From assembly GCF_002160865.1 (NCBI RefSeq), contig NZ_NFLJ01000023.1:1-48434 (forward strand): 48,434 nucleotides of DNA, written 5' to 3'. This document shows positions 28,414 to 37,779 of this stretch, in pieces. The translations under genes and the position numbers were made by a program. Within the stretch, counting starts at the first letter, position 1. Each line of letters starts with the position of its first letter. Source of the DNA: Massiliimicrobium timonense. Its GTDB lineage: Bacteria; Bacillota_I; Bacilli_A; Erysipelotrichales; Coprobacillaceae. The notes under the pieces were generated by a model that saw nothing but the letters and a program-made list of their open reading frames with translations, made no database searches and had not been told where the DNA came from.

Positions 28414-28839
28414 TTATAAAGCGTTGATAATTAAGATTGAAATTAATAACCCGTAAATGGCAACCCCTTCACCTAAGGCAACGAAAATTAATGCTTTACC
28501 GAAGTTGTTATCATTTTCAGAGAAAGCTCCAATAGCAGCAGGAGCAGCAGCAGCAACGGCAATACCTGCACCTAATGCAGAACATCCAGTTGCTAATGCA
28601 GCAGCTAAGAATCCCATACCTTGAGCAACTGTACCAACAATAGAAGCACCTTCAGCGGCAAATGCTGAACCCATTGATAAACATAAAGTTAAAGCAACAG
28701 CTCCAAAGAATCCTCCAACATGAGTTAATAAACGCCATTTTGCACTTTCTTTGCTTACTTTAGAAGTAAACATTTTTACTAATGGTAAAGATAATAAAAC
28801 AACAGCAATAGCAGGTAAAATAAACATCATTAAATTCAT
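28414..28839 (-). CDS. atpK: V/A-type ATPase subunit K (rotor ring proteolipid)
   Basis: A 141-residue membrane protein with four hydrophobic helices, i.e. a duplicated hairpin. The ion-binding carboxylate is the Glu in LIFVALGEGVAIYGLLI (fourth helix); the second helix has no matching Glu, as in NtpK of Enterococcus. The Gly/Ala-rich third helix (ALGAGIAVAAAAPAAIGAF) packs against neighbours. Whether Na+ or H+ is carried cannot be stated with confidence; the Gln/Thr ligands of known Na+ rings are not obvious. Confidence 0.92.
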   Translation of the reverse strand: MNLMMFILPAIAVVLLSLPLVKMFTSKVSKESAKWRLLTHVGGFFGAVALTLCLSMGSAFAAEGASIVGTVAQGMGFLAAALATGCSALGAGIAVAAAAPAAIGAFSENDNNFGKALIFVALGEGVAIYGLLISILIINAL

Positions 28840-28865
28840 AATTTTTTTCCTCCAAATATTTCTTT

Positions 28866-30791
28866 TTATTTTTCTTGAATTGAATGGAAAGGTTTTCCTT
28901 TTCCTTCATAATAACGTGAGAACATTTCATAGAACTCTAAACGTAAAACCTGAATACCAACAATCATACCTTCCAAACACATAACGAAGATATTACCAAT
29001 AATAGCTACTAAAATATATCCAAAGTTAATGATACCTGGACCTCCAGCAACCATTTCAGCTAATGTGTAAACAACCATCATCATTCCGGCATGTGATAAA
29101 ACGAATCCACCTACACGTAAGAATGACATCGTATTAGCAATGAATGTCAGCATAACTTCAAATAATTCAAAGAACGCTTCTGTAAAGAAAGCCCCAAAAC
29201 CATGTGGGAACATCTTTTCCCCTTCAAGTTTATGACATAACGGTTCTTTTAAGAAAATCATCACGACTGGCATTGCAATCAATAAAACAATATAGACTGG
29301 TCCACCAAGAGGTAAATTCATTCCCACAAGCATATTGGCAACTAATAATAGAACTGATACATAGAATACAAGTCCAGCGACACCATTTTGTGAGAATAAC
29401 ATTTCTCCCCAGTGTTTCTTCTTAATATTTAAGAAGATATTAAATGCGATAGAAATGATAATCAAGATAACACCCGTTGCAATGGCTGCCATCAATAATG
29501 TCATGGTATTTTCAGATTTCATTGGCAAGAACATTGGCTCCATAAAGTGTTCAAATAATGCTTCACTACCAAAGATAGAACCAAAGACAAATCCAAAGAT
29601 TGTACTTGAAATACCTAAACGCATTCCAACTGCACCTAATTGCATACCTTTCCATTTATAGAAAAAGTATCCAACCAGCGATAAAACAATCCCTTGTCCA
29701 ACATCACCAAACATCATACCAAATAAGAAAGTATATGTAATGGCTACTAAATTGGTTGGATCAAAGTCAGTGTATGATGGAACACCATACATTTCTACGA
29801 ACATTCTAAATGGTCTTGAAAACCAGTTGTTTTTAAGTTTTGTTGGTGGTGTCAAACGTGAATCACTCATTGGTGAACTGATTTCTACTTTGACATCATC
29901 TAACTTTTCAAATTCTTCTTTAATATTCTTTGCATCCTTATCTTCCGCAAAACCATATACAGCGGCATTTTTGCCAAAGACAACGACATATTTTTGAGCA
30001 TCATATGTTTCATTCAATTTTTTAGAAACTGAATAAATATGATTCATTTCTTCCATATTTTCACTAAACAGTTTTTCAATTCTTTGATCAAGCACTTGAA
30101 TATATTGTTTAGCTGTGTCGTCTTCTTCTTTTAAAACTTCTAATGCTTCGCTAGGTTTACCATGTACGAATTCAGGAATATGAATACGTTCAAAATACAA
30201 TGAAGAAAAGATGTTATCAATTTCAGGAGCATTATCTGCAGTTGCAATATAACTACAATATGTTTCCTTTGTTCCTTTATGTAAAACTTTAAATAAGAAT
30301 TTCTGTTCTCCATAATATTTTAATTTATCTAAATTCATTGTTGGTAAACGCCCAAAACGAATCTGTAAATATTTACAAGAGAATAATCTATCAAAATCAA
30401 TATTTGCATCAATCATATGCTCTAATTGAGCAATCGTTGCTTCATTCTCTTGAATCATCGTTAATAAATCTTCTTTGACTTTTTCAATCTGTGCAGCTTT
30501 TTCTAATACATTACAGAAGAATGTATCAGCTTGAATAATATTCATACGAACATTATCAACATCTGTGCTTTTTAATTGAAGACGATATTTATCCCTCGCT
30601 TCTTCCATTCTTGCGATTAAATCAGCATAAGGATTTTCACGATTTAATACTGATAATCCCTGTACTGAATCAGCAAATTTAGAAGCAGGTTCAGGATGAA
30701 AATTGTCAAGATTAATCAGCTTCAATAATACAGCATCATATTGCTGTGCTGGAAATTCAATTTCCAGAAGCTTTAATTTTGCTATTGCCAT
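28866..30791 (-). CDS. atpI: V/A-type ATPase subunit I (stator a-type subunit)
   Basis: A 641-residue stator subunit. The N-terminal cytosolic coiled-coil arm covers about residues 1-345 and the membrane domain the rest. The segment FIANTMSFLRVGGFVLSHAG carries the essential Arg that faces the rotor Glu. It forms the ion half-channels. A shortened paralogue lies directly upstream; this copy is the functional one by length and by the presence of the Arg. Confidence 0.94.
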   Translation of the reverse strand: MAIAKLKLLEIEFPAQQYDAVLLKLINLDNFHPEPASKFADSVQGLSVLNRENPYADLIARMEEARDKYRLQLKSTDVDNVRMNIIQADTFFCNVLEKAAQIEKVKEDLLTMIQENEATIAQLEHMIDANIDFDRLFSCKYLQIRFGRLPTMNLDKLKYYGEQKFLFKVLHKGTKETYCSYIATADNAPEIDNIFSSLYFERIHIPEFVHGKPSEALEVLKEEDDTAKQYIQVLDQRIEKLFSENMEEMNHIYSVSKKLNETYDAQKYVVVFGKNAAVYGFAEDKDAKNIKEEFEKLDDVKVEISSPMSDSRLTPPTKLKNNWFSRPFRMFVEMYGVPSYTDFDPTNLVAITYTFLFGMMFGDVGQGIVLSLVGYFFYKWKGMQLGAVGMRLGISSTIFGFVFGSIFGSEALFEHFMEPMFLPMKSENTMTLLMAAIATGVILIIISIAFNIFLNIKKKHWGEMLFSQNGVAGLVFYVSVLLLVANMLVGMNLPLGGPVYIVLLIAMPVVMIFLKEPLCHKLEGEKMFPHGFGAFFTEAFFELFEVMLTFIANTMSFLRVGGFVLSHAGMMMVVYTLAEMVAGGPGIINFGYILVAIIGNIFVMCLEGMIVGIQVLRLEFYEMFSRYYEGKGKPFHSIQEK

Positions 30792-30806
30792 ATATTTCTC
30801 CCTTCC

Positions 30807-32333
30807 TTATACTGCTTTCTTCTTTAAAATTGATTTTGCTAAAACAAACACAAGGCAAGCAACAATCACAATAGCAAATGGCATAATTGGTAAATTGATA
30901 TGTGCTTCATATACACAACCAAAATACACTAAAATTGCATAAACAATAATCAAACCACAAACTCCCTTCATGGAAAGGACTTTTTCCATTGTTGAATTTT
31001 CCAAATACATTTTCTTAAATGCACCAATTGTATAAGTTCCAACAATGAGAAGAAGTATTCCATCAACAAGTTTATAAACTGTTGATAATGGTAATGCTAT
31101 TGCTGGATAGAGGCTAATTGTATAGAAAACATCTCCATAAATAAGTCCTCCAAGCAGTGTCGCTACACCAAGTGATAGAAGTAAACTTCCCATTTTTTTC
31201 TTTCTCATAAGAAGTCCAAGCAGTGCTAATACAGCTCCAACTCCTAAGTCCCCCAAGAAGATAATGAAAATAATATAATAAAGTGCTGCCACAGCAATCG
31301 TTGTATCAATGATATCTGTTTGTTTCACCTTACTTAGTATTTCAAACGGTCTGACAATTTTCGCATTATGCACAACTGTTGGTGCAATGATTTCCTGATG
31401 ATCTAAAATATCTGCAGGTAATTCTTGGTATTCCATACCGTTGATATGTTTTAACATATCTTTGAATTCCTCAATCATACGTTTTGGAATAAATCCATAA
31501 ATCGCACATTTGCTTTGGAAATCCACTACAAAAGTCTTAAATGATTCAATTCTTTGTAAGAACAAAGCAGTTGAATATAACTTCAACAAATCAACTTTGT
31601 GTGTTTCTCTTAAAATTGTCATCTTTTGATCCATACGTAAGATATATTCTTCCATCGCATGAACTTCTTCTTCTAATTCCTTTTTTGCATCATCAACTTT
31701 ACCATGTACAAATGAAGGAATAACAATTTCTTCAAACCCTAACGCTTTAAATATATTGTCAACTTCCAGTAATAAACTGTTTGTCACAATATAACAACAA
31801 TATACATACTGACGATCTTCCCCTAACTTATTAAAAATAAATGGGCGACCTTCATAATATTTAATTTTATCAAGATGTTGTCTGTGAAAACGTCCAAATC
31901 TGGCTTTCACATATTGACAATCTAATAAATGATCGAGATTGACTTCACTTAAAGTCATTCTCTTTAAGATTTCCAATGTTTTTTCATTTTCATCTTTTTC
32001 CGTTATTAATTGATCTTGAACATCTTTAATCTTTTTTATTTCAGCTTCCAGTTCACTTAAATATTGATTTGTTTTATCAAAATTTAATGCTTTATCAGGA
32101 GCTAAATCTTTATTCAAATCCAACTTCATATCAGATGCAACCTGAATCAAACGATCCAATAATTTTGTATAAGCACTATCTTCAAATAATGCGTGAACAC
32201 CTTTCACATTATTGACAATCTTTGAAGCAGGTTGAGGATAAAAGTACTTGGAATCTTTGAGTGTAAATAAGACCTGATCTAAATCACGACGATCAAAAGT
32301 CATATTTAACAATATCATTTCTTCTATAGCCAT
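30807..32333 (-). CDS. Truncated V/A-ATPase subunit I paralogue
   Basis: A 508-residue protein aligned by eye to the neighbouring subunit I over the whole N-terminal arm: both start MAI, share FYPQPASK or FHPEPASK, CKYLQIRFGR or CQYVKARFGR, and IPEFVHGK or IPSFVHGK. The membrane half is reduced to about six helices. The C-terminal helices with SFLRVGG and its conserved Arg are absent, so it cannot form the ion path by itself. The reading frame is intact, has a ribosome binding site and normal operon spacing (15 bp). It may be an assembly, stator or regulatory paralogue rather than a pseudogene. Confidence 0.85.
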   Translation of the reverse strand: MAIEEMILLNMTFDRRDLDQVLFTLKDSKYFYPQPASKIVNNVKGVHALFEDSAYTKLLDRLIQVASDMKLDLNKDLAPDKALNFDKTNQYLSELEAEIKKIKDVQDQLITEKDENEKTLEILKRMTLSEVNLDHLLDCQYVKARFGRFHRQHLDKIKYYEGRPFIFNKLGEDRQYVYCCYIVTNSLLLEVDNIFKALGFEEIVIPSFVHGKVDDAKKELEEEVHAMEEYILRMDQKMTILRETHKVDLLKLYSTALFLQRIESFKTFVVDFQSKCAIYGFIPKRMIEEFKDMLKHINGMEYQELPADILDHQEIIAPTVVHNAKIVRPFEILSKVKQTDIIDTTIAVAALYYIIFIIFLGDLGVGAVLALLGLLMRKKKMGSLLLSLGVATLLGGLIYGDVFYTISLYPAIALPLSTVYKLVDGILLLIVGTYTIGAFKKMYLENSTMEKVLSMKGVCGLIIVYAILVYFGCVYEAHINLPIMPFAIVIVACLVFVLAKSILKKKAV

Positions 32334-32344
32334 ATCTTGTCCCC

Positions 32345-33382
32345 CTAATAGATGAGCATCGCTTCAATTTGACTCGGTGCCTCTCCATATCTTAAACCTT
32401 CAATAATATGTTTAAGATTATCAATTTCAACTTGATATACAATTTTATATGTCATATAAACCAATGCACTATCTGTTGAAAATCTCATGAAACGTCTTGC
32501 TAAATTATATCTGATCTTTTCTGTATAATATTCAATATATACAAATTCCTGATCATCAACATATAATTTATAAGGTGATTCAGATAATTTCTTTAAAAAT
32601 TCACTGGCATCCTTTGTTTCAATGAGTTCAAACATAACACTCTTTGGAATACGGCTATATTCCATAAACAGTGTTTCTCTAATTTGATCTGGTGTCGCAT
32701 TGAAATATTTCTTTAGACGATATATCTTTGTAATATTCTGTAACTCTATAGATGTATTGATCATTGTTAATAAATCTTTACGTTTCTTTCCTTTATACAG
32801 CTTATTAACGACATCAACATACTCGGCATAATAAATATGCTTTAATTCTAATTCCAATAAGTTTGAATCAAATCTTTCATCTTCTTCTGGTTTATATTTA
32901 AGTAATGCATCATAATACTTTGTACCTTTCAACAAAAACAACAAACTATCATAATCATTAATTGCCAATAAACCATAAAGATCAAAACTCGCATATTTAT
33001 TCAAATAATCAGGAATTTCAATTTCATAACCCGTATAGTAATCTGAAACAATTAATCTTGCTTTTGTTAAAATTAATTGAATTTCCAGTTCCATTACACC
33101 TAAGCGATAAAATTCTAATTCCTTTTTAGAAGCAAAACGCATCAAACGATCAAGTCTTAAGAAGATTTCTTTATTTAATAAAGCTTCCAATTGACCACGA
33201 TGAACATTCACTTCTTTTAAATCAGCTAATATATCACTATAAGCTGTTTCACTTTTCAAATAAGCAACTAAATCATTAATGCTTCTTCTTTTCAAAAGCT
33301 CCTCATAATTTTGTTCAGTTAATCTATGTGAATACATAGAACGTGCTTTTGCTAGAATTGCATTGGATGAAAAAGAACTCAT
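32345..33382 (-). CDS. atpC: V/A-type ATPase subunit C (rotor socket)
   Basis: A 345-residue member of the V-ATPase C/AC39 (d subunit) family. It opens with NAILAKARSMYSHRLTEQNY, a typical start, and consists of three helical repeats. It forms the socket linking the central stalk to the K ring. It is separated by 11-14 bp from its neighbours in the operon. Confidence 0.9.
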   Translation of the reverse strand: MSSFSSNAILAKARSMYSHRLTEQNYEELLKRRSINDLVAYLKSETAYSDILADLKEVNVHRGQLEALLNKEIFLRLDRLMRFASKKELEFYRLGVMELEIQLILTKARLIVSDYYTGYEIEIPDYLNKYASFDLYGLLAINDYDSLLFLLKGTKYYDALLKYKPEEDERFDSNLLELELKHIYYAEYVDVVNKLYKGKKRKDLLTMINTSIELQNITKIYRLKKYFNATPDQIRETLFMEYSRIPKSVMFELIETKDASEFLKKLSESPYKLYVDDQEFVYIEYYTEKIRYNLARRFMRFSTDSALVYMTYKIVYQVEIDNLKHIIEGLRYGEAPSQIEAMLIY

Positions 33383-33396
33383 ACGCTCACCTCTCT

Positions 33397-33708
33397 CTAT
33401 ATTTCTTTACAACGATTAACAATGGTAGAAACCCATTCATCTTTATTCTTTTCGTAAAGACTAGAGAGCTGATTTAGTGATTCTTTGTACTCTTGTTCAT
33501 TTTTGACTCTAGTTTCTTGAATCTTTGCTTCTAATTCTTTTTTATGAGCATCAATTTTGACTTGATATTCTTTCACAAAAGAATCATAGATTTCTTTCTT
33601 TTTTGCATTCATATTGGCTTGAACATCTTGCTTTTTCTTTTTTGCTTCTTCAACCCTTTTTGAACACTCCAAATCTATTGAAACAATATCATCAATAATT
33701 TTGTCCAA
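33397..33708 (-). CDS. V/A-type ATPase subunit G/H-like coiled-coil stalk protein
   Basis: A 103-residue protein that is almost entirely charged coiled coil (VEEAKKKKQDVQANMNAKKK...). It is first in the operon, with the position, size and composition of the G/H peripheral-stalk subunit that dimerises with subunit E. Primary sequence is too simple for a firm family match, so position is the main evidence. Confidence 0.78.
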   Translation of the reverse strand: MDKIIDDIVSIDLECSKRVEEAKKKKQDVQANMNAKKKEIYDSFVKEYQVKIDAHKKELEAKIQETRVKNEQEYKESLNQLSSLYEKNKDEWVSTIVNRCKEI

Positions 33709-33745
33709 AATAATCCCTCCTCACTTTAATCATTTATTCTCACAT

Positions 33746-33774
33746 AGTTTACTCCTATTTTTTTAACATTTCAA
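33746..33774 (-). promoter_or_regulatory. Sigma-A promoter of the V/A-ATPase operon
   Basis: On the minus strand TTGAAA (33769-33774) and TAAACT (33746-33751) are separated by exactly 17 bp and lie 38 bp before the first operon gene. Confidence 0.65.
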
Positions 33775-33869
33775 GAAAAATAGCACTTTATGAAAAAGAA
33801 CCAAAAATACTTTGATTAAAAAAAGAAAAAATAGAAAATATCTCTATTTCTATCTTTTCATTTTTATAA

Positions 33870-34266
33870 TCAAAAAGATTGATAAATACATATCTTTTCT
33901 AATTTACGTACTGCTGTTCCTCCAAAAAACAATTGCCATCCTAAAGTCATAGGAAAATTAACAAACATTGCCTGTAACCATAAAGCAATCACTTGATTTC
34001 CAGCATTTTGAAATAAAAGAGTTGCAATAAAACTCATAATGGGACACATCAAACAGACAATCATTGTACAAATCGTCATTTGAAAGATTTGTGGTGATGT
34101 TTCTTGTGGATTGAATCTTTTCATTGTTAAAGCGACAGCCCATTTTTCTACAAAACATAATTCAATAATCACTGCAATAGGCCACATAATCCATAATTCA
34201 TGAAACGCCATGACAAAAGCCATAGCTATAGTAAATAAAAAGTGATGTCATTTTGATTTCATTCAT
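33870..34266 (-). pseudogene. Broken DUF2798-family membrane protein gene
   Basis: The intact frame from 34223 encodes 117 residues (ELWIMWPIAVIIEL..., TMIVCLMCPIMSFIATLLF..., FVNFPMTLGWQLF) resembling DUF2798-type small membrane proteins, which normally have a full first helix and linker before the WPIA helix. A perfect ribosome binding site (AAGGAGGACAAA) precedes an ATG at 34266 that reads MNEIK and then leaves frame. The lost frame continues as HHFLFTIAMAFVM directly joined to AFHELWIMWPI. A frameshift near 34245-34255 plus an internal deletion, possibly between two copies of the Met-Ala-Phe codons, explain this. Family call is from pattern. Confidence 0.6.
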
Positions 34267-34435
34267 TTTGTCCTCCTTCTTTTCGCACAAAAAAACATAT
34301 GTGTTGTTCATAATCATGATCATTGCACATGTACCATTTCCAATACCACCACTGTTTCTATATGCAATTTTTAACGGGACTTAATTTAACATATTAAAAA
34401 AAAGATGTAAGTCTTTTTTTAAAATTTATATTTTA

Positions 34436-34444
34436 TGTTAGAAT
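34436..34444 (+). promoter_or_regulatory. Extended -10 promoter of the GNAT gene
   Basis: TGTTAGAAT (TG-n-TAGAAT), 20 bp before the start codon at 34465, partly followed by the AGGAGG site. Confidence 0.5.
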
Positions 34445-34464
34445 AACATCAGGAGGTACTCATC

Positions 34465-34974
34465 ATGTCATATCAATTACAAAAAGCCCATCCACAAGAT
34501 GTTCCTGTTATCTTTGAAATGATATTAGAAAGAGATCAGTGGATGAAAGAAAAAGGCATTACTCAATGGCAAGATACACATTATCTTGATATCTTCCCAC
34601 TTTCCTACTATCAACAGGAACAAGAAAAGGGAAACTTATTTGTTCTTACCGATAACAAACACAACATTATTGCCAGTGCGGTTGTCCATGACTATGACAG
34701 TAATTGGCATGATCATCAACCTGCTCTTTATATTCATCGTTTAGTCAGTCGTCCTCATTTACAGGGTGGTTCTTATTTTTTGAAACGTATTGAAGATTAT
34801 GCCAGACAACTTGGTAAACATTATATAAGGTTAGATTCTATGACAAGTAATCAACCATTAACACAATACTATCAAAAACATGGGTTTATTGCTGTGGGGG
34901 AATGTGAAGAAGGATTATATCAAGGAACATTAAGACAAAAAGCAATATCACCACAAAAGAGAGTGTCAGCTTAG
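34465..34974 (+). CDS. GNAT-family N-acetyltransferase
   Basis: A 169-residue acetyltransferase. The acetyl-CoA-binding stretch is IHRLVSRPHLQGGSYFLKRIE and the C-terminal motif is LTQYYQKHGFIAVGE, both typical of GNAT folds. The substrate is unknown. It is the only plus-strand gene near the left boundary of the accessory island. AGGAGGTACTCATC precedes the start. Its stop overlaps the convergent gene by 4 bp. Confidence 0.85.
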   Translation: MSYQLQKAHPQDVPVIFEMILERDQWMKEKGITQWQDTHYLDIFPLSYYQQEQEKGNLFVLTDNKHNIIASAVVHDYDSNWHDHQPALYIHRLVSRPHLQGGSYFLKRIEDYARQLGKHYIRLDSMTSNQPLTQYYQKHGFIAVGECEEGLYQGTLRQKAISPQKRVSA

Positions 34975-34985
34975 GCACTCTCTTT
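34956..34985. terminator. Bidirectional terminator at the left boundary of the accessory island
   Basis: AAAGAGAGTGTC pairs with GCACTCTCTTT around the overlapping stop codons of two convergent genes. Confidence 0.8.
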
Positions 34986-35501
34986 AATAATAATTTCAAA
35001 TTCATCATCTTCATCAATATGATCAAATATAATATATCCCTCTCCACCTTCTTCAATGATTTCATCAGGTAAAATTTCCTGTCCGTCTTTCATAAGTATA
35101 AAAGAATAATTTTTCAATAATTCTGGATGAACATATAAATCTAATTCATGATCTTGATAGCCTATACCAATCTGATTCATATCCACATCTTCTCCTCTTG
35201 CAAATGACATTCTATAAGTAGAAACAGAGAATGTTTTTTCTATTTGACCCTGCACTTTTACTTTTAGCTCCTGCAAAGTATTTTCTATAATTTCTTGAAT
35301 AGAAATAGTCTGCTTTTGCAAAAAAGTAGTTGGTATATTGGCGATAGCTAATTTTCTTTGAATCAAAACTTGATATTGAGGATTTTTTTCAATTGCAGAC
35401 TGATATTCCTGAATCATTTTTCTTTGTGTGGGTGTTGGTAAAAAAGCTGTCAAAGCCTGAACATAATCATCGATGTCTTCAAGTGTAAGTGTCTGTTTCA
35501 T
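34971..35501 (-). CDS. Unknown protein, 176 residues, partner of the 714-residue protein
   Basis: No family recognised. Residues 1-90 look helical (LEDIDDYVQALTAFLPTPTQ...). The C-terminal half is strand-rich and acidic, ending DEDDEFEIIIKESA. No signal peptide or membrane helix. Its start codon overlaps the stop of the 714-residue gene (4-bp ATGA-type overlap) with GGGAGGTGG inside the upstream gene, so the two are translationally coupled and likely work together. Confidence 0.7.
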   Translation of the reverse strand: MKQTLTLEDIDDYVQALTAFLPTPTQRKMIQEYQSAIEKNPQYQVLIQRKLAIANIPTTFLQKQTISIQEIIENTLQELKVKVQGQIEKTFSVSTYRMSFARGEDVDMNQIGIGYQDHELDLYVHPELLKNYSFILMKDGQEILPDEIIEEGGEGYIIFDHIDEDDEFEIIIKESA

Positions 35502-37642
35502 TCTGCCACCTCCCTCTCTATATTTTGAATGAGTTCAATCCATTGATTGCTCATCAGCATATCTTTATAAACATTTTCTGGATGATATGTATGATATAAG
35601 AAATATTTGATATTATTAGGAGCATTAGAATGTCCAAATGCGACTTTATAAATTGCTTTATGTTTTGAAAATTCAGCCCAATAATATTCTAATAAGTTGA
35701 CATAATCTTTAATTTGTGATTTTTGTTGTTCATCAAAAACATAATCTAAATAAGGACTTTCAAGTGCCGGTATATAATAATATTTCAATAAATGAAAAGT
35801 ATCTGTAAGAATTTTTCTAATCATCTCATCTTTATTTAATTTTTTGTTTTGACATATATAATTTTCAAAACCTTTTTTAAATATTTGTCCTTCACTTTCA
35901 TTTTGATTCATTTTCTGACTTGTTTCACCAATCATGACAATATCAATACGATAGAAAAGATAACCCATATGCCATAACTGACCTTTTAAAATACGAATAA
36001 TTTCTTTTTCCTTTTGTTTTTGATCTTGAACATGAAGATATTCATGATGAAAATCATTGAGTTCTTCATAAAAATCTCGCATTAATGTAAAAACATAGAA
36101 ATCTAAAAATGATATCAAAGCCTGTGCATATTTAACGTTTTGTATTTTTAAAATTGACATATTCATATAACTGAATGTTCTTAAATAATGATTTTCAAAG
36201 TTCTGCATCATTTTTTCTGTCAACTCCATTTGATCCAAATGACGATAATCTTCCAATGAAGAATGTTTTTTTCTAAAAGATGTCCACTCACGTGTCAAAA
36301 CAATTGCATAATCCGAACAAATCCCCTTAAGATTACAAAATTCTTCTACATCATCATGTATTCCTTGTGATAAAGTATAATTGGTATCATTATTATATGT
36401 CTTTTCATTATGGAACTGAATATCTGTATCTATCTGAGTCATTGATAATTCCTCTTGCGTATGTTCATGAGGTTTTTTATTGGCTGATCTATAAATACCA
36501 TCTTCATCCTTTTGAAAACCATCGTTCTCTTGACAATCATGACTCTCTTTTGTTGATGAAAAATTGACTCTATTAACAATAGATGCATAAATATATCCAC
36601 TTAAAGAATGATTGAACTTTTCTACAATCTTTTTGCTTTCATTCTTCCAATGTCTTGAAGCATAGATTAAATATAAATCATATCCAAAACCAGTTGCCAT
36701 CTCCTCCACCATATTTTCAGGTAAATCAATGCTTTGAAATGCTTGTTTATATCGCAACTGTAAATCTATTTTCACATAGAGAAGCATAAAAATCCAACGA
36801 TAAATCTGATAAAAATATTGGTAAACTTGTTTCGCACTTAAATGACCATAGGGTTGAAAGACAAGATATTTTGCTGAGCGATCTGTTGCACGTTTAGAAG
36901 TATAATCAGGACAATTGGTAATATAAGGCTTTACTGCATCAAAAAATTCTAAATCTTTTTTAAAGATATGGTTGCCTGATGATCCACCAGCATCTTTGAC
37001 TTTTGTTAGAGAATAATACTTCATTTCCAGATGAGGTTTATATGTAACCATTTCATCAAACATTTCCTGTAAATGAGCAATAGATTTTAATCCTATCTTG
37101 TCTAAATAGTCTTGAAAGGTCATCTTTCCTTCCATTTTCATATCATGTGGAAAATGAGCAAAAACGATTGCTTTTAAAAGATGGAATAATTGTTTCTCAT
37201 CTTCTTTTAGAATTCTATTAAGTTCCACTTGTTTTTTGATAAAAATATCATGTTCATCATCTAAATCATGATTAAAATGATGATCTTCTAAAAACTTCTT
37301 AAAAGCTTCTGAAGTTGTACAAAAACATTGTCCTTGTTTAAATAGTTCTTTATATTCCTTATCGTTAAGACATACAAGATAAGGTGAAAGTTCATTTCTT
37401 AAATAAAATAAACGTATGATATTTTCAAAAAATTCCTTCATATGAGATGGATCATCATAATAATTGATATTTTGATTTTCTAAAGCCTCATTCATATAAT
37501 TGATTGTTTTTTGAATATCTTCTTCAATATGTTGAGGATGAACAACGATTTCATCGACATCAATATTCAATTTCAATAAAGGTTCTATATCAAATAAATC
37601 AATAGCTTGTCGTAAAGATGTTTGATTATCTACATTTTCCAT
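35498..37642 (-). CDS. Large unknown protein, 714 residues
   Basis: No family recognised. It is soluble by composition, mostly helical, and rich in Tyr, His, Asp and Lys. Residues about 225-260 contain AGGSSGNHIFKK. A His/Glu/Asn-rich low-complexity stretch lies around 370-420, dividing an N-terminal and a C-terminal helical part (the latter with YYIPALESPYLDYVFDE). The ATG at 37642 is the only start in frame. The nearest good ribosome binding site (AAGGAGGTGAC) lies 36 nt upstream with an 8-bp hairpin between, so initiation looks regulated or unusual. The 176-residue gene follows. Confidence 0.75.
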   Translation of the reverse strand: MENVDNQTSLRQAIDLFDIEPLLKLNIDVDEIVVHPQHIEEDIQKTINYMNEALENQNINYYDDPSHMKEFFENIIRLFYLRNELSPYLVCLNDKEYKELFKQGQCFCTTSEAFKKFLEDHHFNHDLDDEHDIFIKKQVELNRILKEDEKQLFHLLKAIVFAHFPHDMKMEGKMTFQDYLDKIGLKSIAHLQEMFDEMVTYKPHLEMKYYSLTKVKDAGGSSGNHIFKKDLEFFDAVKPYITNCPDYTSKRATDRSAKYLVFQPYGHLSAKQVYQYFYQIYRWIFMLLYVKIDLQLRYKQAFQSIDLPENMVEEMATGFGYDLYLIYASRHWKNESKKIVEKFNHSLSGYIYASIVNRVNFSSTKESHDCQENDGFQKDEDGIYRSANKKPHEHTQEELSMTQIDTDIQFHNEKTYNNDTNYTLSQGIHDDVEEFCNLKGICSDYAIVLTREWTSFRKKHSSLEDYRHLDQMELTEKMMQNFENHYLRTFSYMNMSILKIQNVKYAQALISFLDFYVFTLMRDFYEELNDFHHEYLHVQDQKQKEKEIIRILKGQLWHMGYLFYRIDIVMIGETSQKMNQNESEGQIFKKGFENYICQNKKLNKDEMIRKILTDTFHLLKYYYIPALESPYLDYVFDEQQKSQIKDYVNLLEYYWAEFSKHKAIYKVAFGHSNAPNNIKYFLYHTYHPENVYKDMLMSNQWIELIQNIEREVAE

Positions 37643-37651
37643 AATTCATGA

Positions 37652-37683
37652 CATTTATACATATATAAATGCCTGTCACCTCC
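37652..37683 (-). promoter_or_regulatory. Hairpin between ribosome binding site and start of the 714-residue gene
   Basis: CATTTATA (37652-37659) pairs with TATAAATG (37664-37671) around a 4-nt loop. GGAGG is at 37679-37683 and the start codon at 37640-37642. The hairpin could shorten the effective spacing or block initiation. An 11-codon open frame (MYKCHELWKM) begins inside it and overlaps the start. Confidence 0.45.
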
Positions 37684-37700
37684 TTATATACTATATAAAT

Positions 37701-37709
37701 ATTCTAGCA
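37701..37709 (-). promoter_or_regulatory. Extended -10 promoter of the 714/176-residue operon
   Basis: The minus strand reads TGCTAGAAT, an extended -10, between the upstream terminator and the strong ribosome binding site. Confidence 0.5.
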
Positions 37710-37716
37710 TATAAGC

Positions 37717-37765
37717 TAAAAAGTGACATCATTTTCCTACCTATTGTGTAAAAATAATGTCACTC
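37717..37765 (-). terminator. Intrinsic terminator after the small membrane protein pair
   Basis: AGTGACAT pairs with ATGTCACT and ATTTT with AAAAT inside. The minus transcript continues TTTTTAGC. Confidence 0.75.
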
Positions 37766-37779
37766 TATAATATCAAAAT

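Noticed and set aside
34282-34435. Possible small RNA between the broken DUF2798 gene and the GNAT gene
   Set aside because: Only a short weak hairpin with a T-run is visible and no promoter clearly belongs to it.
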